Positions 18,252-27,353 of a DNA stretch of 64,000 nt are shown here, one piece after another; within the stretch, counting starts at the first letter, position 1, and every line of letters begins with the position of its first letter. Under the pieces are notes generated by a model. That model was given only the letters and a program-made list of their open reading frames with translations, searched no databases and had not been told where the DNA came from. This DNA is from Schnuerera sp. xch1 (lineage in GTDB: Bacteria; Bacillota; Clostridia; Tissierellales; Tepidimicrobiaceae): positions 124,001 through 188,000 of the forward strand of contig NZ_JAIOUP010000002.1 of assembly GCF_019931165.1 (NCBI RefSeq). The letters run 5' to 3'. Made by a program: the position numbers and the translations under genes.

Positions 18252-18821
18252 ATGAATAGAGTTGAATTTATTAAAGACCTACAAAATGAATTAAAAAGTG
18301 TACCCGAAAATGAAATAGCGGATATTTTATATGATTGCGAAGAACATTTCGAAGTAGAACTCTCTAAAGGGAAAAGCGAAGAAGAAATTATAAAAGAATT
18401 AGGCAATTCTAAAAGTATTGCTAAATCCTATAAAGTTTCATCTAAAATAAACAAAGCTGAAAAAAATCCATCTACTAAGAATTTATTTAGGGCTATTTGG
18501 TCTGCAATGACTCTAGGGCTCTTCAATTTAATATTTATTCTAGGCTCATTTATTTTAGTAATAGGTTTTCTATTTGGTCTTTATGCTATTGCTATAAGCT
18601 TCATTGTTGGAGGTATTAGTTCATTCTTCAGCATAATTCTTTCTCCTTTCCTTCCAGAAAATATACATATAGCTGTTCATCCCATAACATCTATTTCATT
18701 TGGCACATGTTTTATGTCCTTAGGAATATTACTGTTTATGAGTAGTGCTTACTTGACAAAACTTATTTATCAGATAATCATCAAATATTTAAGGTGGAAC
18801 ATAGATATGATTATTACATAG
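18252..18821 (+). CDS. DUF1700 (HAAS-domain) membrane protein
   Basis: Protein of 189 residues. The N-terminal 65 residues form the HAAS/DUF1700 helical domain (MNRVEFIKDLQNELKSVPE, then EELSKGKSEEEIIKELGN-like pattern). After it come two or three membrane spans (about 75-120 and 140-170). Such proteins are usually encoded between a PadR regulator and a DUF4097 protein and act in envelope stress or regulation; here DUF4097 follows at 16 bp but no PadR gene is adjacent. The start is ATG 18252 behind AAGGGGTG; a GTG at 18243 lies inside this SD. Confidence 0.85.
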   Translation: MNRVEFIKDLQNELKSVPENEIADILYDCEEHFEVELSKGKSEEEIIKELGNSKSIAKSYKVSSKINKAEKNPSTKNLFRAIWSAMTLGLFNLIFILGSFILVIGFLFGLYAIAISFIVGGISSFFSIILSPFLPENIHIAVHPITSISFGTCFMSLGILLFMSSAYLTKLIYQIIIKYLRWNIDMIIT

Positions 18822-18837
18822 GAGGTGAAAAATTAAT

Positions 18838-19956
18838 ATGAAGAGGTCAGTTTCCATATTAACAGGTATAGTATTAATAAGCTCTGGCATTGGATTATTA
18901 TCATTAAAACATTATGGTTTTAGTATTAAAAATTATAAGGGTGTAAATACTGATTTGAATAATATAGGTATAAATTCCAATAAATCCTCAGTAGAAATTG
19001 GCTCTGATGGAGTTTATATCAAAGATAAAAATAATCGTATAAGTGTAAACACCTATGGGATTGATATTCGAGATGGTAAAAATGACACTAATATTAAAGT
19101 AGAACCAGGATTCAATTTTAAAATCGGTAATTTCTTTAATAACTTTAATATAACTAATTCGGATCTAGTTGAAAAAAATGTGAATCAGAAAAAATTCGAA
19201 AGCATGGATGGAATAAACTTTATAGATATAGCAACTCCATTTATAAATGTAAATATAATACCTGAAGAAAGAGAAGACATAAAAATTCATTATAATGGAT
19301 ATCTCAAATCCAATTATATTCCTGAATTAGAAACTAAGAGATTAGGTAATATACTTTATATAACCTTTAAAAGAAATAATTCAAATTCGTATAGTGTTAG
19401 CAATTCTGATATAAAACTTAATATATATATCCCAAATAATTATGAAGATAGAATAAAGGTTATTACATCTTCTGGAGATATAAATGTTTCTAAATTAGAA
19501 CTTTCTCAACTGAATTTAACCACCAATTCTGGAGATATAATAGTTAAAGATGTAACATTAGATACAATATCAACAGAAACTTCTTCAGGAAATCAAATAA
19601 TTAAAAGTATTACTTCCACTAAAAGCAATTTGATAGCTAGTTCTGGAGATATAAATGTATATAATTTTATTGGAGATATGGTTGTTGAGACTAGCTCAGG
19701 TGAAATCAAATTAAATTACAACGAATTTAATAAGGATATAAATGCAACTACTAGTTCGGGAAATGTGAAAATAGTGTTGCCGGAAAGTTCTCAGTTTAAT
19801 ATCGATGCATATGCCTCTTCAGGAAATATAACAACTGAATTTCCAGTAACTATTATGGATAAGCAAAAATGTAATCTAACTGGAAAGGTAGGCAACAGCT
19901 CAAATAACATAGAAATTATAACAAGTTTAGGGGATATAGAAATCAAAAATAAATAA
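18838..19956 (+). CDS. DUF4097 beta-helix putative adhesin
   Basis: Protein of 372 residues with an N-terminal membrane anchor or signal (residues 5-24) and a C-terminal DUF4097 domain (about 130-372) made of repeated short beta strands: TSSGDINVSK, TNSGDIIVKD, TSSGNQIIKS, ASSGDINVYN, TSSGEIKLNY, TSSGNVKIVL and ASSGNITTEF. This SSG repeat predicts a right-handed beta solenoid outside the membrane. SD AGGAGGTG precedes ATG 18838. It is cotranscribed with the DUF1700 gene. The ligand is unknown. Confidence 0.85.
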   Translation: MKRSVSILTGIVLISSGIGLLSLKHYGFSIKNYKGVNTDLNNIGINSNKSSVEIGSDGVYIKDKNNRISVNTYGIDIRDGKNDTNIKVEPGFNFKIGNFFNNFNITNSDLVEKNVNQKKFESMDGINFIDIATPFINVNIIPEEREDIKIHYNGYLKSNYIPELETKRLGNILYITFKRNNSNSYSVSNSDIKLNIYIPNNYEDRIKVITSSGDINVSKLELSQLNLTTNSGDIIVKDVTLDTISTETSSGNQIIKSITSTKSNLIASSGDINVYNFIGDMVVETSSGEIKLNYNEFNKDINATTSSGNVKIVLPESSQFNIDAYASSGNITTEFPVTIMDKQKCNLTGKVGNSSNNIEIITSLGDIEIKNK

Positions 19957-20006
19957 CACAATTCACGATGCATAATTTCTGCAATTGAACTTTAAGATAT
20001 TGATTT

Positions 20007-20042
20007 AAAAGATAAAGCCACCAAAAGTGGGCTTTATCTTTT
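20007..20042. terminator. Convergent bidirectional terminator
   Basis: AAAAGATAAAGCC pairs with GGCTTTATCTTTT across an 8-10 base loop. It lies between the DUF4097 stop and the ABC-F stop, with suitable T-tracts on both strands. Confidence 0.85.
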
Positions 20043-21671
20043 AAATTCTTTCAATTTTTTTAGTATCTGTTTATATTCTCTATCTAAAGCCTCCACGTCA
20101 TCATCTTTTGACGGCATAGATAGCTTGCCTACTACTTGTGACATTCTATATTCAAGTACAGCCTTTTTTTCCATTGTCTGCTCTACATCTTCATCTTTAG
20201 ATTTTCTTTTTCTACTCTCAAATTCCTTTAATGTGCCACTAAAAGTTTTAATTTTTTTATCTTCAATAGATATAATATTATCCGCTACCTTTTCTATAAA
20301 CCTTCTATCATGGGATACAAATAATATGGTTCCATTATAATCTATTAAGGCTTCCTCTATTGCTTCAATTGAGTAAATATCTAAATAATTAGTTGGTTCA
20401 TCAAGTATAAGTATATTGAAATCGGACATTAATATTTTGGCTAAAGACACTTTAACTCTTTCTCCTCCACTCAATACATTAACTTTTTTGTATACATCAT
20501 TTCTTTTAAATAAGAATCTTGCAAGTATTGTTCTTATAGTTGTTTCGTCATATATACTAGAATCCATTATATTGTCAATTATTGATTTTTCTTCATCCAA
20601 TATACTTAAATCTTGATTGAAGTAACCTATTTTTGCTTTCTTGGAAATATTGATTTTCTCATCTTCGTTAATAATCATATTCAAAAGAGTTGTTTTACCG
20701 CTTCCATTTGCTCCTATTAAAGCAGTTTTTCTACCATTATATATTTGAAAATCGCCATTATGAAATAATAATCTATCTCCAAAAGACTTGGCTACTTTTT
20801 CCCCTTCAATGATTATTTTAGAATGAATTTCAGCTCCTGAGATATCTACCTTTATCTTGTCAATATCCTTTGCTTTCTCCTTCACTTCTAGCTTTTCTAA
20901 TCTTGTTTTTATAGCTTTCGCTTTCTTATCCAAAGCTCTCTTTGCACTCTGGCTGCCCATCTTGTGAATTCTAGCTTCAGAATTTCCCATACGCTTAGGT
21001 GTTGTTTTAATACTTTTTGACTTACTTTTAGTTTCTATTGCAGCTCTTCTTAATCTTTTCTTCTCTTTAATATATTTTTCATATTCAGCTTCTTTGGTTT
21101 TTATTTCTAATTCTTTCTGTTTCTTATAATCAGAATAATTGCCTTCATATATCTTTATATGCCCATCTTGAATCTCTAATATCTTGTTACAAACCTTATC
21201 CAGTAAATCCCTATCATGAGAAACCATCAATAAAGCCCCATCAAATTTAAATAAACTTTTCGTAAATTTATCAATACCTTCAAAATCAAGATTAGAAGTT
21301 GGCTCATCAGCAAGGAGTAAGACAGGATTTTCGCTTAAAGATTTAGCTATCTTAAGGCGTGTTATCTCTCCTCCACTCATGAATTCTTCATTTTTATCTT
21401 TTACTCCAAATTCAGATATATACTTTCCATATGTTAATTTTTTATCCACAATTTCTAATTGCCTGATATATGACATATTACCAATTACTTTTATATATCC
21501 TTTCTCTGGCTCTATATCCTTTGATATCAAGTTTAATAAAGTTGTTTTACCACTGCCGTTTAGACCTACTATTCCTATTCTATCTTTTTTATATACTTTA
21601 AAATTTTTAATATCCAATATCTTTCTAATTCCATAGTATTTCTTTAAATTATCAATTTCTAAAACTAACAT
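20034..21671 (-). CDS. ABC-F ATPase, probable ribosome-protection antibiotic resistance factor
   Basis: Soluble protein of 545 residues with two ABC ATPase domains and no membrane part. Domain 1 has Walker A GLNGSGKTT (about 36-44), signature MSGGEITRLKIA and Walker B LLLADEPT; domain 2 has GANGSGKTT, LSGGERVKVSLA and LILDEPT. The highly charged linker between them (about 190-290, rich in Lys/Arg) corresponds to the interdomain arm that enters the ribosome. Both EQ-type catalytic Glu residues are present. Gene size, short second half and the leader with a micro-ORF argue for the antibiotic-protection branch (Vml/Lsa/CplR-like) over housekeeping Uup/EttA. Drug specificity is not deducible. Confidence 0.85.
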   Translation of the reverse strand: MLVLEIDNLKKYYGIRKILDIKNFKVYKKDRIGIVGLNGSGKTTLLNLISKDIEPEKGYIKVIGNMSYIRQLEIVDKKLTYGKYISEFGVKDKNEEFMSGGEITRLKIAKSLSENPVLLLADEPTSNLDFEGIDKFTKSLFKFDGALLMVSHDRDLLDKVCNKILEIQDGHIKIYEGNYSDYKKQKELEIKTKEAEYEKYIKEKKRLRRAAIETKSKSKSIKTTPKRMGNSEARIHKMGSQSAKRALDKKAKAIKTRLEKLEVKEKAKDIDKIKVDISGAEIHSKIIIEGEKVAKSFGDRLLFHNGDFQIYNGRKTALIGANGSGKTTLLNMIINEDEKINISKKAKIGYFNQDLSILDEEKSIIDNIMDSSIYDETTIRTILARFLFKRNDVYKKVNVLSGGERVKVSLAKILMSDFNILILDEPTNYLDIYSIEAIEEALIDYNGTILFVSHDRRFIEKVADNIISIEDKKIKTFSGTLKEFESRKRKSKDEDVEQTMEKKAVLEYRMSQVVGKLSMPSKDDDVEALDREYKQILKKLKEFKR

Positions 21672-21900
21672 AAAAAATCCCTCCTTGAAACTGGAAGGGA
21701 TTATCTATCATACAAAAGAATAGCATATTGAAAACATTGTTTAACAACTAGCTTTAAACAAAATTCTAAGAATATATAATATATGATACAATAACCCTCT
21801 TCCAAACACTTAAGCATCACAAAATTACCTATTTAAATAGGTTGATTAAAAAATAAATCTTGTGTTTTGTTGATATAAAAGGGTTATTTGCGCATTATTA
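21672..21900 (-). promoter_or_regulatory. Attenuation-type leader of the ABC-F gene
   Basis: In transcription order: a micro-ORF ATG CGC AAA TAA (21895-21884, MRK) with AAGGATGG 12 bases upstream; an arm at 21888-21877 overlapping its stop that can pair with 21801-21790 (AATAACCC with GGGTTATT); a palindrome ACCTATTTAAATAGGT (21842-21827); and a terminator-like hairpin at 21702-21676 ending in six U directly before the ATG at 21671. The 3' arm of that hairpin contains the GGAGG SD, so it could block both elongation and initiation. This matches ribosome-mediated attenuation known for ABC-F resistance genes; pairing choices are my inference. Confidence 0.6.
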
Positions 21901-22039
21901 TATATTTCCATCCTTTCTTATTTATTTAATAATATATTAACAGAAATTAATCTTAAATTCAAGTGAAATCGCTAAAGCCCAATTTCCATTATCTTTTTGT
22001 AAGATATTTATTCATAGTCTACCTTCAATTCACAATTTT

Positions 22040-22870
22040 TTAATGGTTTTTTAGAAACCATTCAATTAATTGCGAGCCTATACTTAAAGATTTATTATAC
22101 TTTCCGAGAATTTCATCTTTAGAGAACCAATCTGCATGTACTATCTCTTCTCCATCTTCTTCTATTTCTCCTTCTAGATATTCTGCTGTGAATCCTATCA
22201 TCATTGAATTAGGAAAAGGCCAAGGCTGAGATCCAAAATACTTTATGTTTTTTATCTTAATTCCAACTTCCTCATATACTTCTCTTCTAACACACTCTTC
22301 AAAAGTCTCTCCATATTCAACAAAACCCGCTATCACACTATACTTTCTATTAGGAAATTGTTTATTATGTGCTAATAAAAGCTTATCTCCATTAATAACA
22401 GCTACGATAATAGCTGGTGATGTTCTGGGCCATGTTGTATTGCCACAATTAGAACAAACTAAAGCTCTCTCTGTATAGCTATCTTTTAAGTACGTCTTTG
22501 AACCACAAATGCCACAATATTGATTTAGCTTTAGCCAATTTAATAGTAGCTTCCCTCTAATTGTTAACATATAAAGATATTTGTCCATTTTCTTCGATAC
22601 ATCTATTAACTCTAGAAATTCAATATTTTTTCTTTCAATTATTTCTATAATCTCTCCACAATAACAATTTTGATTTTTATATCCTCCTATACACTGAATA
22701 CTGTGCACATTAATATCTAATTCTTTTATATCTCTCCATTTAACAACACTATATTTTCCTCTCTCATTAAGTAACATTAATTTATTATCTTTAAATAAAA
22801 ACCAAAAATCATCATTGTCCTGCTCGTATAAAGGTTTTACTGACGGTTTGAATACTAGATAATCTCTCAT
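22040..22870 (-). CDS. nudC: NAD(+) diphosphatase / mRNA deNADding enzyme NudC
   Basis: Nudix hydrolase of 276 residues with an N-terminal NudC-type domain, a four-Cys zinc ribbon (CGICG and CSNCG, about 118-138), and a C-terminal Nudix domain with the full box GFVEYGETFEECVRREVYEE followed by VGI. Downstream SQPWPFPNSMM is the NudC-specific SQPWPFPxS motif that distinguishes it from other Nudix enzymes. It cleaves NAD(H) to NMN and AMP, and NAD-capped RNA in studied bacteria. It lies 12 bp downstream of tdk on the same strand. Confidence 0.95.
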   Translation of the reverse strand: MRDYLVFKPSVKPLYEQDNDDFWFLFKDNKLMLLNERGKYSVVKWRDIKELDINVHSIQCIGGYKNQNCYCGEIIEIIERKNIEFLELIDVSKKMDKYLYMLTIRGKLLLNWLKLNQYCGICGSKTYLKDSYTERALVCSNCGNTTWPRTSPAIIVAVINGDKLLLAHNKQFPNRKYSVIAGFVEYGETFEECVRREVYEEVGIKIKNIKYFGSQPWPFPNSMMIGFTAEYLEGEIEEDGEEIVHADWFSKDEILGKYNKSLSIGSQLIEWFLKNH

Positions 22871-22882
22871 AACTCGTCCCCT

Positions 22883-23467
22883 TTATTCATTATCAAATAT
22901 CTTTTTCTTTTCGTCTAAAAAACATTTTCTACACAATGGCTCATATTCATCAGATGCACCAATTTTAATTCTTTCTTGATCTTTTGACTTTCTATGGCTA
23001 ACCCAACCATCACTACCACATCTTACACATACAGCATGATGTTTATATAAGTAATCTGCTATAGGCATCAATTCTTTTACTATTTCAAAAGGTGTTCCAG
23101 TAAAATCCATGTCTAAACCTGCAACTACAACAGTTATGTCTTTGCTGAGCAATTCATTAATACTTAAAATGATTTCTTCAACTGGCCCTTCTAAAAATTG
23201 AATTTCATCTATAGCTATTACGTCTGGATTTAATTCATAGCAATATTCCATTAATTCATCTATATTTCTTACAAGTATGCAATCCATCGAAGTCGAATCA
23301 TGAGTCACAATTTCATTTCTTTTATACCTATTATCAACAGTTGGTTTAAAAGCAATAGTTTTATATCCTGCAATATTAAATCTTTTAATATCTTTTTCTA
23401 GACTAGATGTCTTACCTGAAAACATTGATCCAGTATGAATTATTAATTTTCCTTTGTATTGATGCAA
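22883..23467 (-). CDS. tdk: Thymidine kinase
   Basis: Type II thymidine kinase of 194 residues in the thymidine salvage pathway. Walker A is GSMFSGKTSS (13-22), Walker B region AIDEIQFL, and a lasso zinc site is formed by CVRCG and CRKC near the C-terminus. The start is TTG 23467 behind GGAGGAAA. It is probably cotranscribed with nudC. Confidence 0.95.
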   Translation of the reverse strand: MHQYKGKLIIHTGSMFSGKTSSLEKDIKRFNIAGYKTIAFKPTVDNRYKRNEIVTHDSTSMDCILVRNIDELMEYCYELNPDVIAIDEIQFLEGPVEEIILSINELLSKDITVVVAGLDMDFTGTPFEIVKELMPIADYLYKHHAVCVRCGSDGWVSHRKSKDQERIKIGASDEYEPLCRKCFLDEKKKIFDNE

Positions 23468-23546
23468 AATTTTTCCTCCTCCTATACTTAACTTTTATCA
23501 TTATATCATGTTTTTATCAAATTTGTCTTAAAAACTCCTTTATCTA

Positions 23547-23575
23547 TTCACATTAAAATTTCTGACGAATATTAT
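23547..23575 (+). promoter_or_regulatory. Sigma-A-type promoter of the ABC importer genes
   Basis: TTCACA (23547-23552) and TATTAT (23570-23575) are spaced by 17 bases, 36 bp upstream of the ATPase gene start. Confidence 0.55.
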
Positions 23576-23611
23576 AAAGTATCACTAATGTCCATTAAAG
23601 GAGAGTTGCCT

Positions 23612-24394
23612 ATGAGCAAAAACTCAGTAGTACAAGTTAATAATATAGGTATGACCTATCACAGGTTAAATGGCGAAATAGAAGCCATTAAAAACATAGA
23701 TTTCGAAGTATATCAAGGTGAAATTGTTGGCATAGTAGGCCCTAGTGGTTGTGGTAAATCCACTTTACTTTCAATAATTGCAGGATTAATCAAACCTTCC
23801 TTTGGGGAAGTTCTTGTTAATGGAAAAAAAGTAGCTGGTCATTCAGAAGATATAGGCTATATGTTTCAAAGTGATCAGTTATTTGAATGGAGAACCATAC
23901 TTCAAAATGTATTATTAGGCTTAGAAATACAAGGTAATATTGATGAAAAATCTATACGAGCTGCAGAAGAACTCCTTGATGTCTATGGACTAGGAGACTT
24001 TAAAAACAATTACCCAAATCAACTATCTGGAGGAATGAGACAAAGAGCTGCATTGATTAGAACTTTGGTCGTTAAACCTAACTTATTATTACTAGATGAA
24101 CCATTCTCTGCATTAGACTATCAAACAAGACTAGCTATAGCAGACGAAGTTGGGCTAATTTTAAAAAAGGAAAAAAAGACTACTCTTCTAGTGACCCACG
24201 ACATTTCTGAAGCCATATCTCTTTCTGATAGAATTATTGTTCTTACAAATAGACCTGCAACTATTAAAGATATTATTCAAATTAAGCTAACTTGTCCTGA
24301 AGGAACATGGAGTCCGATCAACTGCAGAGAAGCACCTGAATTTAGATACTATTTTAATAAGATATGGAAGGAGCTTGATGTTCATGTCAAATAA
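23612..24394 (+). CDS. ABC transporter ATPase (SsuB/TauB/ThiZ type)
   Basis: ATPase of 260 residues of the nitrate/sulfonate/taurine/HMP-precursor importer family. Walker A is GPSGCGKST, Q-loop FQSDQLFEW, signature LSGGMRQRAAL, Walker B LLLLDEPFSALD and switch His in VTHDISEA. The start is ATG 23612 with AAAGGAGAG eight bases upstream; an ATG at 23588 lacks a site. The coding end overlaps the permease start by 11 bp. No substrate-binding protein is adjacent, so the substrate (sulfonate, thiamine precursor or another) cannot be assigned. Confidence 0.9.
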   Translation: MSKNSVVQVNNIGMTYHRLNGEIEAIKNIDFEVYQGEIVGIVGPSGCGKSTLLSIIAGLIKPSFGEVLVNGKKVAGHSEDIGYMFQSDQLFEWRTILQNVLLGLEIQGNIDEKSIRAAEELLDVYGLGDFKNNYPNQLSGGMRQRAALIRTLVVKPNLLLLDEPFSALDYQTRLAIADEVGLILKKEKKTTLLVTHDISEAISLSDRIIVLTNRPATIKDIIQIKLTCPEGTWSPINCREAPEFRYYFNKIWKELDVHVK

Positions 24395-25190
24395 AATAAT
24401 ATCGAAAGAACACATTGAGTATCTAGAAACAATAAAGAGAAGAAAACGAACTATTCTTATAACACAAATATCTGTCTTAGTAATTGGTTTAACTTTATGG
24501 GAATTAGCTGCCAAGCTCAATTTAATAGATACTTTCTTAACTAGTAGTCCTACGGATATATGGAACATGCTTGTAGAATATACTCAGAATGGCGATCTAT
24601 TTCATCACGTTGGTATATCCGTTTTAGAAACAATCGTCGGATTTACAGTTGGAACTGTTCTAGGAGTTATTGTCGCCATAGGTTTATGGTGGTCCAATTT
24701 CTTAGCAAAGGTTCTTGAACCGTACTTGGTAATACTAAATAGTTTACCTAAAACAGCATTAGCTCCTATCATAATAATCTGGATAGGCACGGGTTATACC
24801 GGCATAATTGTTACGGCTATTACAGTATCAATAATAATTACAATTATGAATATGTTTAATAGTTTTATGTCAGTTGATGAAGATAAAATTAAACTTTTAG
24901 AAACCTTCGGAGCAACTAAGTTTCAAATTCTTCAAAAGGTAATCCTTCCATATTCCATCCCAGCAATGATAAACACTTTAAAGGTAAATATTGGACTATC
25001 ATGGGTAGGAGTTATTGTGGGTGAATTTTTAGTCTCTAGAGCAGGAATTGGTTATTTGTTAGTATATGGAATGCAAGTATTTCAATTTGATTTAGTCATG
25101 CTAGGTGTATTCATCCTCGCTATGATTTCAGCATTAATGTATAAAAGTGTTTCTATCATTGAAAACAAATTTATTAAATGGCATAAATAA
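24384..25190 (+). CDS. ABC transporter permease (SsuC/TauC/ThiX type)
   Basis: Membrane protein of 268 residues with about six spans and the inner-membrane component motif that docks the ATPase (ETFGATKFQILQKVILPYSIP, EAA loop seen as GATKFQILQKV). An N-terminal hydrophilic stretch (about 25 residues) precedes the first span. I use ATG 24384 (ten bases from GGAG); ATG 24378 is only four bases away. It is translationally coupled to the ATPase gene. Confidence 0.9.
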   Translation: MSNKIISKEHIEYLETIKRRKRTILITQISVLVIGLTLWELAAKLNLIDTFLTSSPTDIWNMLVEYTQNGDLFHHVGISVLETIVGFTVGTVLGVIVAIGLWWSNFLAKVLEPYLVILNSLPKTALAPIIIIWIGTGYTGIIVTAITVSIIITIMNMFNSFMSVDEDKIKLLETFGATKFQILQKVILPYSIPAMINTLKVNIGLSWVGVIVGEFLVSRAGIGYLLVYGMQVFQFDLVMLGVFILAMISALMYKSVSIIENKFIKWHK

Positions 25191-25195
25191 TATAA

Positions 25196-25227
25196 AGGAT
25201 CAGGTTTATTAACTTAAACCTGATCCT
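25196..25227 (+). terminator. Terminator after the ABC importer genes
   Basis: AGGATCAGGTTT pairs perfectly with AAACCTGATCCT across an eight-base loop six bp past the permease stop. The T-tract is weak but the stem is strong. Confidence 0.7.
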
Positions 25228-25231
25228 CATA

Positions 25232-25399
25232 TCATTCTTCTACTTCTCCATTATCGATTTTTTTATTTTCATTCTGTTGTAAGTATACATTTGCCACTTT
25301 TATACCCTTAACAAGAAGGAAAATGATTAAAACTTCTTTTATTATTCCTAAGACAACTCCCAAAACACCAATAAACCCATAAGCATTCATAGTATTCAC
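25232..25399 (-). CDS. Small membrane protein, 55 residues
   Basis: Open frame beginning MNTMNAYGFIGVLGVVLGII (GTG start at 25399, GAGG ten bases upstream; ATG 25390 is an alternative). A hydrophobic stretch of about 27 residues (9-36) is followed by a charged tail NENKKIDNGEVEE, predicting one membrane segment with a C-terminal hydrophilic tail. I recognise no family. It lies between the convergent importer terminator and MgtC. Confidence 0.55.
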   Translation of the reverse strand: MNTMNAYGFIGVLGVVLGIIKEVLIIFLLVKGIKVANVYLQQNENKKIDNGEVEE

Positions 25400-25519
25400 T
25401 ATAACCCATCCTCTCTTTTTTAAATAAGTAACTCAACTGTTTCCATTATAACTGACTTCATAAATTTATTATTTTATATATCTCTACAGTTATAATATTA
25501 TCTACCATAAATATACATT

Positions 25520-26224
25520 TTATTTTTTTGAAATAGTATTCCCATCAAAAACTGCCTTCACTACTCCTTTTATTTTATAAATCTCATCTAAAAATTTATC
25601 ATTGTCAAGATTTTTAGGTATTTTAATTGTAAAATGAATCTCTAAAATTGTACTATCATTATCAGAATCATCATAATCAGTATTTGGAATGAAAATATCC
25701 TTTATAGAAATATCGTATTTACCTAGTAATATGCCTATCTCGCCAATGAGTCCAGGTCTATTAGTGCTTACGACTTCTAATATCTTGTAATTCGTTTTAA
25801 ACACCTTCTTTTCAAAGCTACCCAAACTCATCAATGCTATAAGAACAATACTTGCTGTGAATATCCCTCCTAAATAATAGCCATTGCCAATTGCTAAACC
25901 GATACCAGCACAGACCCATAAACTAGCAGCAGTTGTAAGCCCTTTAATATCATTTTTGGTTCTCATTATAGTTCCAGCTCCTAAAAATCCAACTCCACTT
26001 ACAACTTGTGCTGCTAACCTAGCTGGATCACCATCTGTAAATCCTGTTCTTATGTTATTAAACCCATCTATAGAAACTAGCATTATTAAAGCAGAACCTA
26101 CACTAACTAAAATATGGGTTCTCAATCCTGCAGGTCTATTATTTACTTCTCTTTCTATTCCTATCAAGCCACCAATTATAGCTGAAAGAATAATTCTTAA
26201 AATTATCTCACCTATATCAATCAT
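25520..26224 (-). CDS. MgtC/SapB family membrane protein
   Basis: Protein of 234 residues with an N-terminal MgtC domain of four or five spans, recognised by GGLIGIEREVNNRPAGLRTHILV (GIERE..RPAGLRTH), GVGFLGAGTI and GLTTAASLW. The C-terminal 80 residues form an ACT-like soluble domain. Family members affect magnesium homeostasis and membrane potential. No regulatory leader is obvious upstream. Confidence 0.9.
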   Translation of the reverse strand: MIDIGEIILRIILSAIIGGLIGIEREVNNRPAGLRTHILVSVGSALIMLVSIDGFNNIRTGFTDGDPARLAAQVVSGVGFLGAGTIMRTKNDIKGLTTAASLWVCAGIGLAIGNGYYLGGIFTASIVLIALMSLGSFEKKVFKTNYKILEVVSTNRPGLIGEIGILLGKYDISIKDIFIPNTDYDDSDNDSTILEIHFTIKIPKNLDNDKFLDEIYKIKGVVKAVFDGNTISKK

Positions 26225-26471
26225 GTATATACCCTCTTTAATTTTACAAAAAATATTTACAAAAATCTATTACAAAAATATTTTATTCATTTATTATCTC
26301 TGCACTTTTAATTTTGCTTAACCGATCCTTTAAATATTTTCCAATATTATCTGAATTAGTTGCATTTTTTCCTCATATTTTATCTTTCAAATATGGAATA
26401 AATTAAGCGAATATAAATCGCATCTTTAAAAGCAATTGCATTCCTTGTTTTCTTATATATTTAATATTGTT

Positions 26472-26981
26472 TTACCATCTATTAAAATGTACTTTGGTTT
26501 CATCATATCTATCTATAGGTTTTTTATCCTCAACTTTAGTTCCTACAACAACCATACCTATGGGAACTATATGTCCTGGTAACTTTAGTAACTTTGACAT
26601 GGATTCTACCAGATTATCAGCTGAATAAATCCCACACCAAACAGCTCCAAGCCCTAATCCATGAGCTGTTAATAGCATATTCTGTATTGAAGCAGAACAA
26701 TCCTCTACTAAAAATCCTATATTAGATTGTTTTTCTTTATCACCGCAAACAGCTATTGCACATCCAGCTTTAGGTAACATCTTTGTATACTGGTGAAACT
26801 CCGTAATTTTCCTTATGATTTCTGTATCCTTTATTACTACATAATCTCTAGGTTGTATGTTGTGAGCAGATGGAGCCTGAAATCCAGCCTTAAGTATTGT
26901 CTTTAAGTTTTCATCACTTATAACTTCTCCAGTAAATTTTCTTATACTTCTTCTTGAATTTATAGCCTCTAATATATCCAT
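26472..26981 (-). CDS. Nitroreductase family flavoprotein
   Basis: FMN-dependent oxidoreductase of 169 residues; N-terminus SRRSIRKFTGE and APSAHNIQPRDYVVI are the FMN-binding nitroreductase motifs, and GLGLGAVWCGIY is the conserved C-terminal region. The substrate is unknown (quinones, nitro compounds or flavin in relatives). It starts 18 bp past the stop of the CWC protein gene, so the two are probably cotranscribed. Confidence 0.9.
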   Translation of the reverse strand: MDILEAINSRRSIRKFTGEVISDENLKTILKAGFQAPSAHNIQPRDYVVIKDTEIIRKITEFHQYTKMLPKAGCAIAVCGDKEKQSNIGFLVEDCSASIQNMLLTAHGLGLGAVWCGIYSADNLVESMSKLLKLPGHIVPIGMVVVGTKVEDKKPIDRYDETKVHFNRW

Positions 26982-26999
26982 AATAACTCTCCTTTCTAT

Positions 27000-27188
27000 T
27001 TATTCTTTTGTATATTTTTCTATACATGATCTACATATACATGCTTTTCCCTTTTTATCATCTGGAATTAAATCCAGGATATACTCTGGTACTATTACTC
27101 TTTCACACCAACAGTTTCCCTCATCATGTTGACAATTATTAGGTTTTCCACAAATAGGACATATTTTTTCTTCTTTTATTAATGCCAA
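27000..27188 (-). CDS. Cysteine-rich CWC family protein
   Basis: Protein of 62 residues with the CWC pattern: CPICGKPNNCQ, then CWCERVIVP and a C-terminal CICRSC. It probably binds one or two metal ions; the function is unknown. I choose TTG 27188 because AAAGGGGGT lies six bases before it; the upstream ATG 27209 would put that SD inside the gene. Confidence 0.8.
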   Translation of the reverse strand: MALIKEEKICPICGKPNNCQHDEGNCWCERVIVPEYILDLIPDDKKGKACICRSCIEKYTKE

Positions 27189-27353
27189 TCCCTTACCCCC
27201 TTTATTCATATAAAGATTAAATTACCACCTTCTACTAATCATATATTAATAATTATATCATACTTCTATATCACCTATTTTACATTTTGAAATATGATAT
27301 AATTATAAAGTTGAAATATTAAATATTATATGGTTCTTAGGAGGGAATACACT

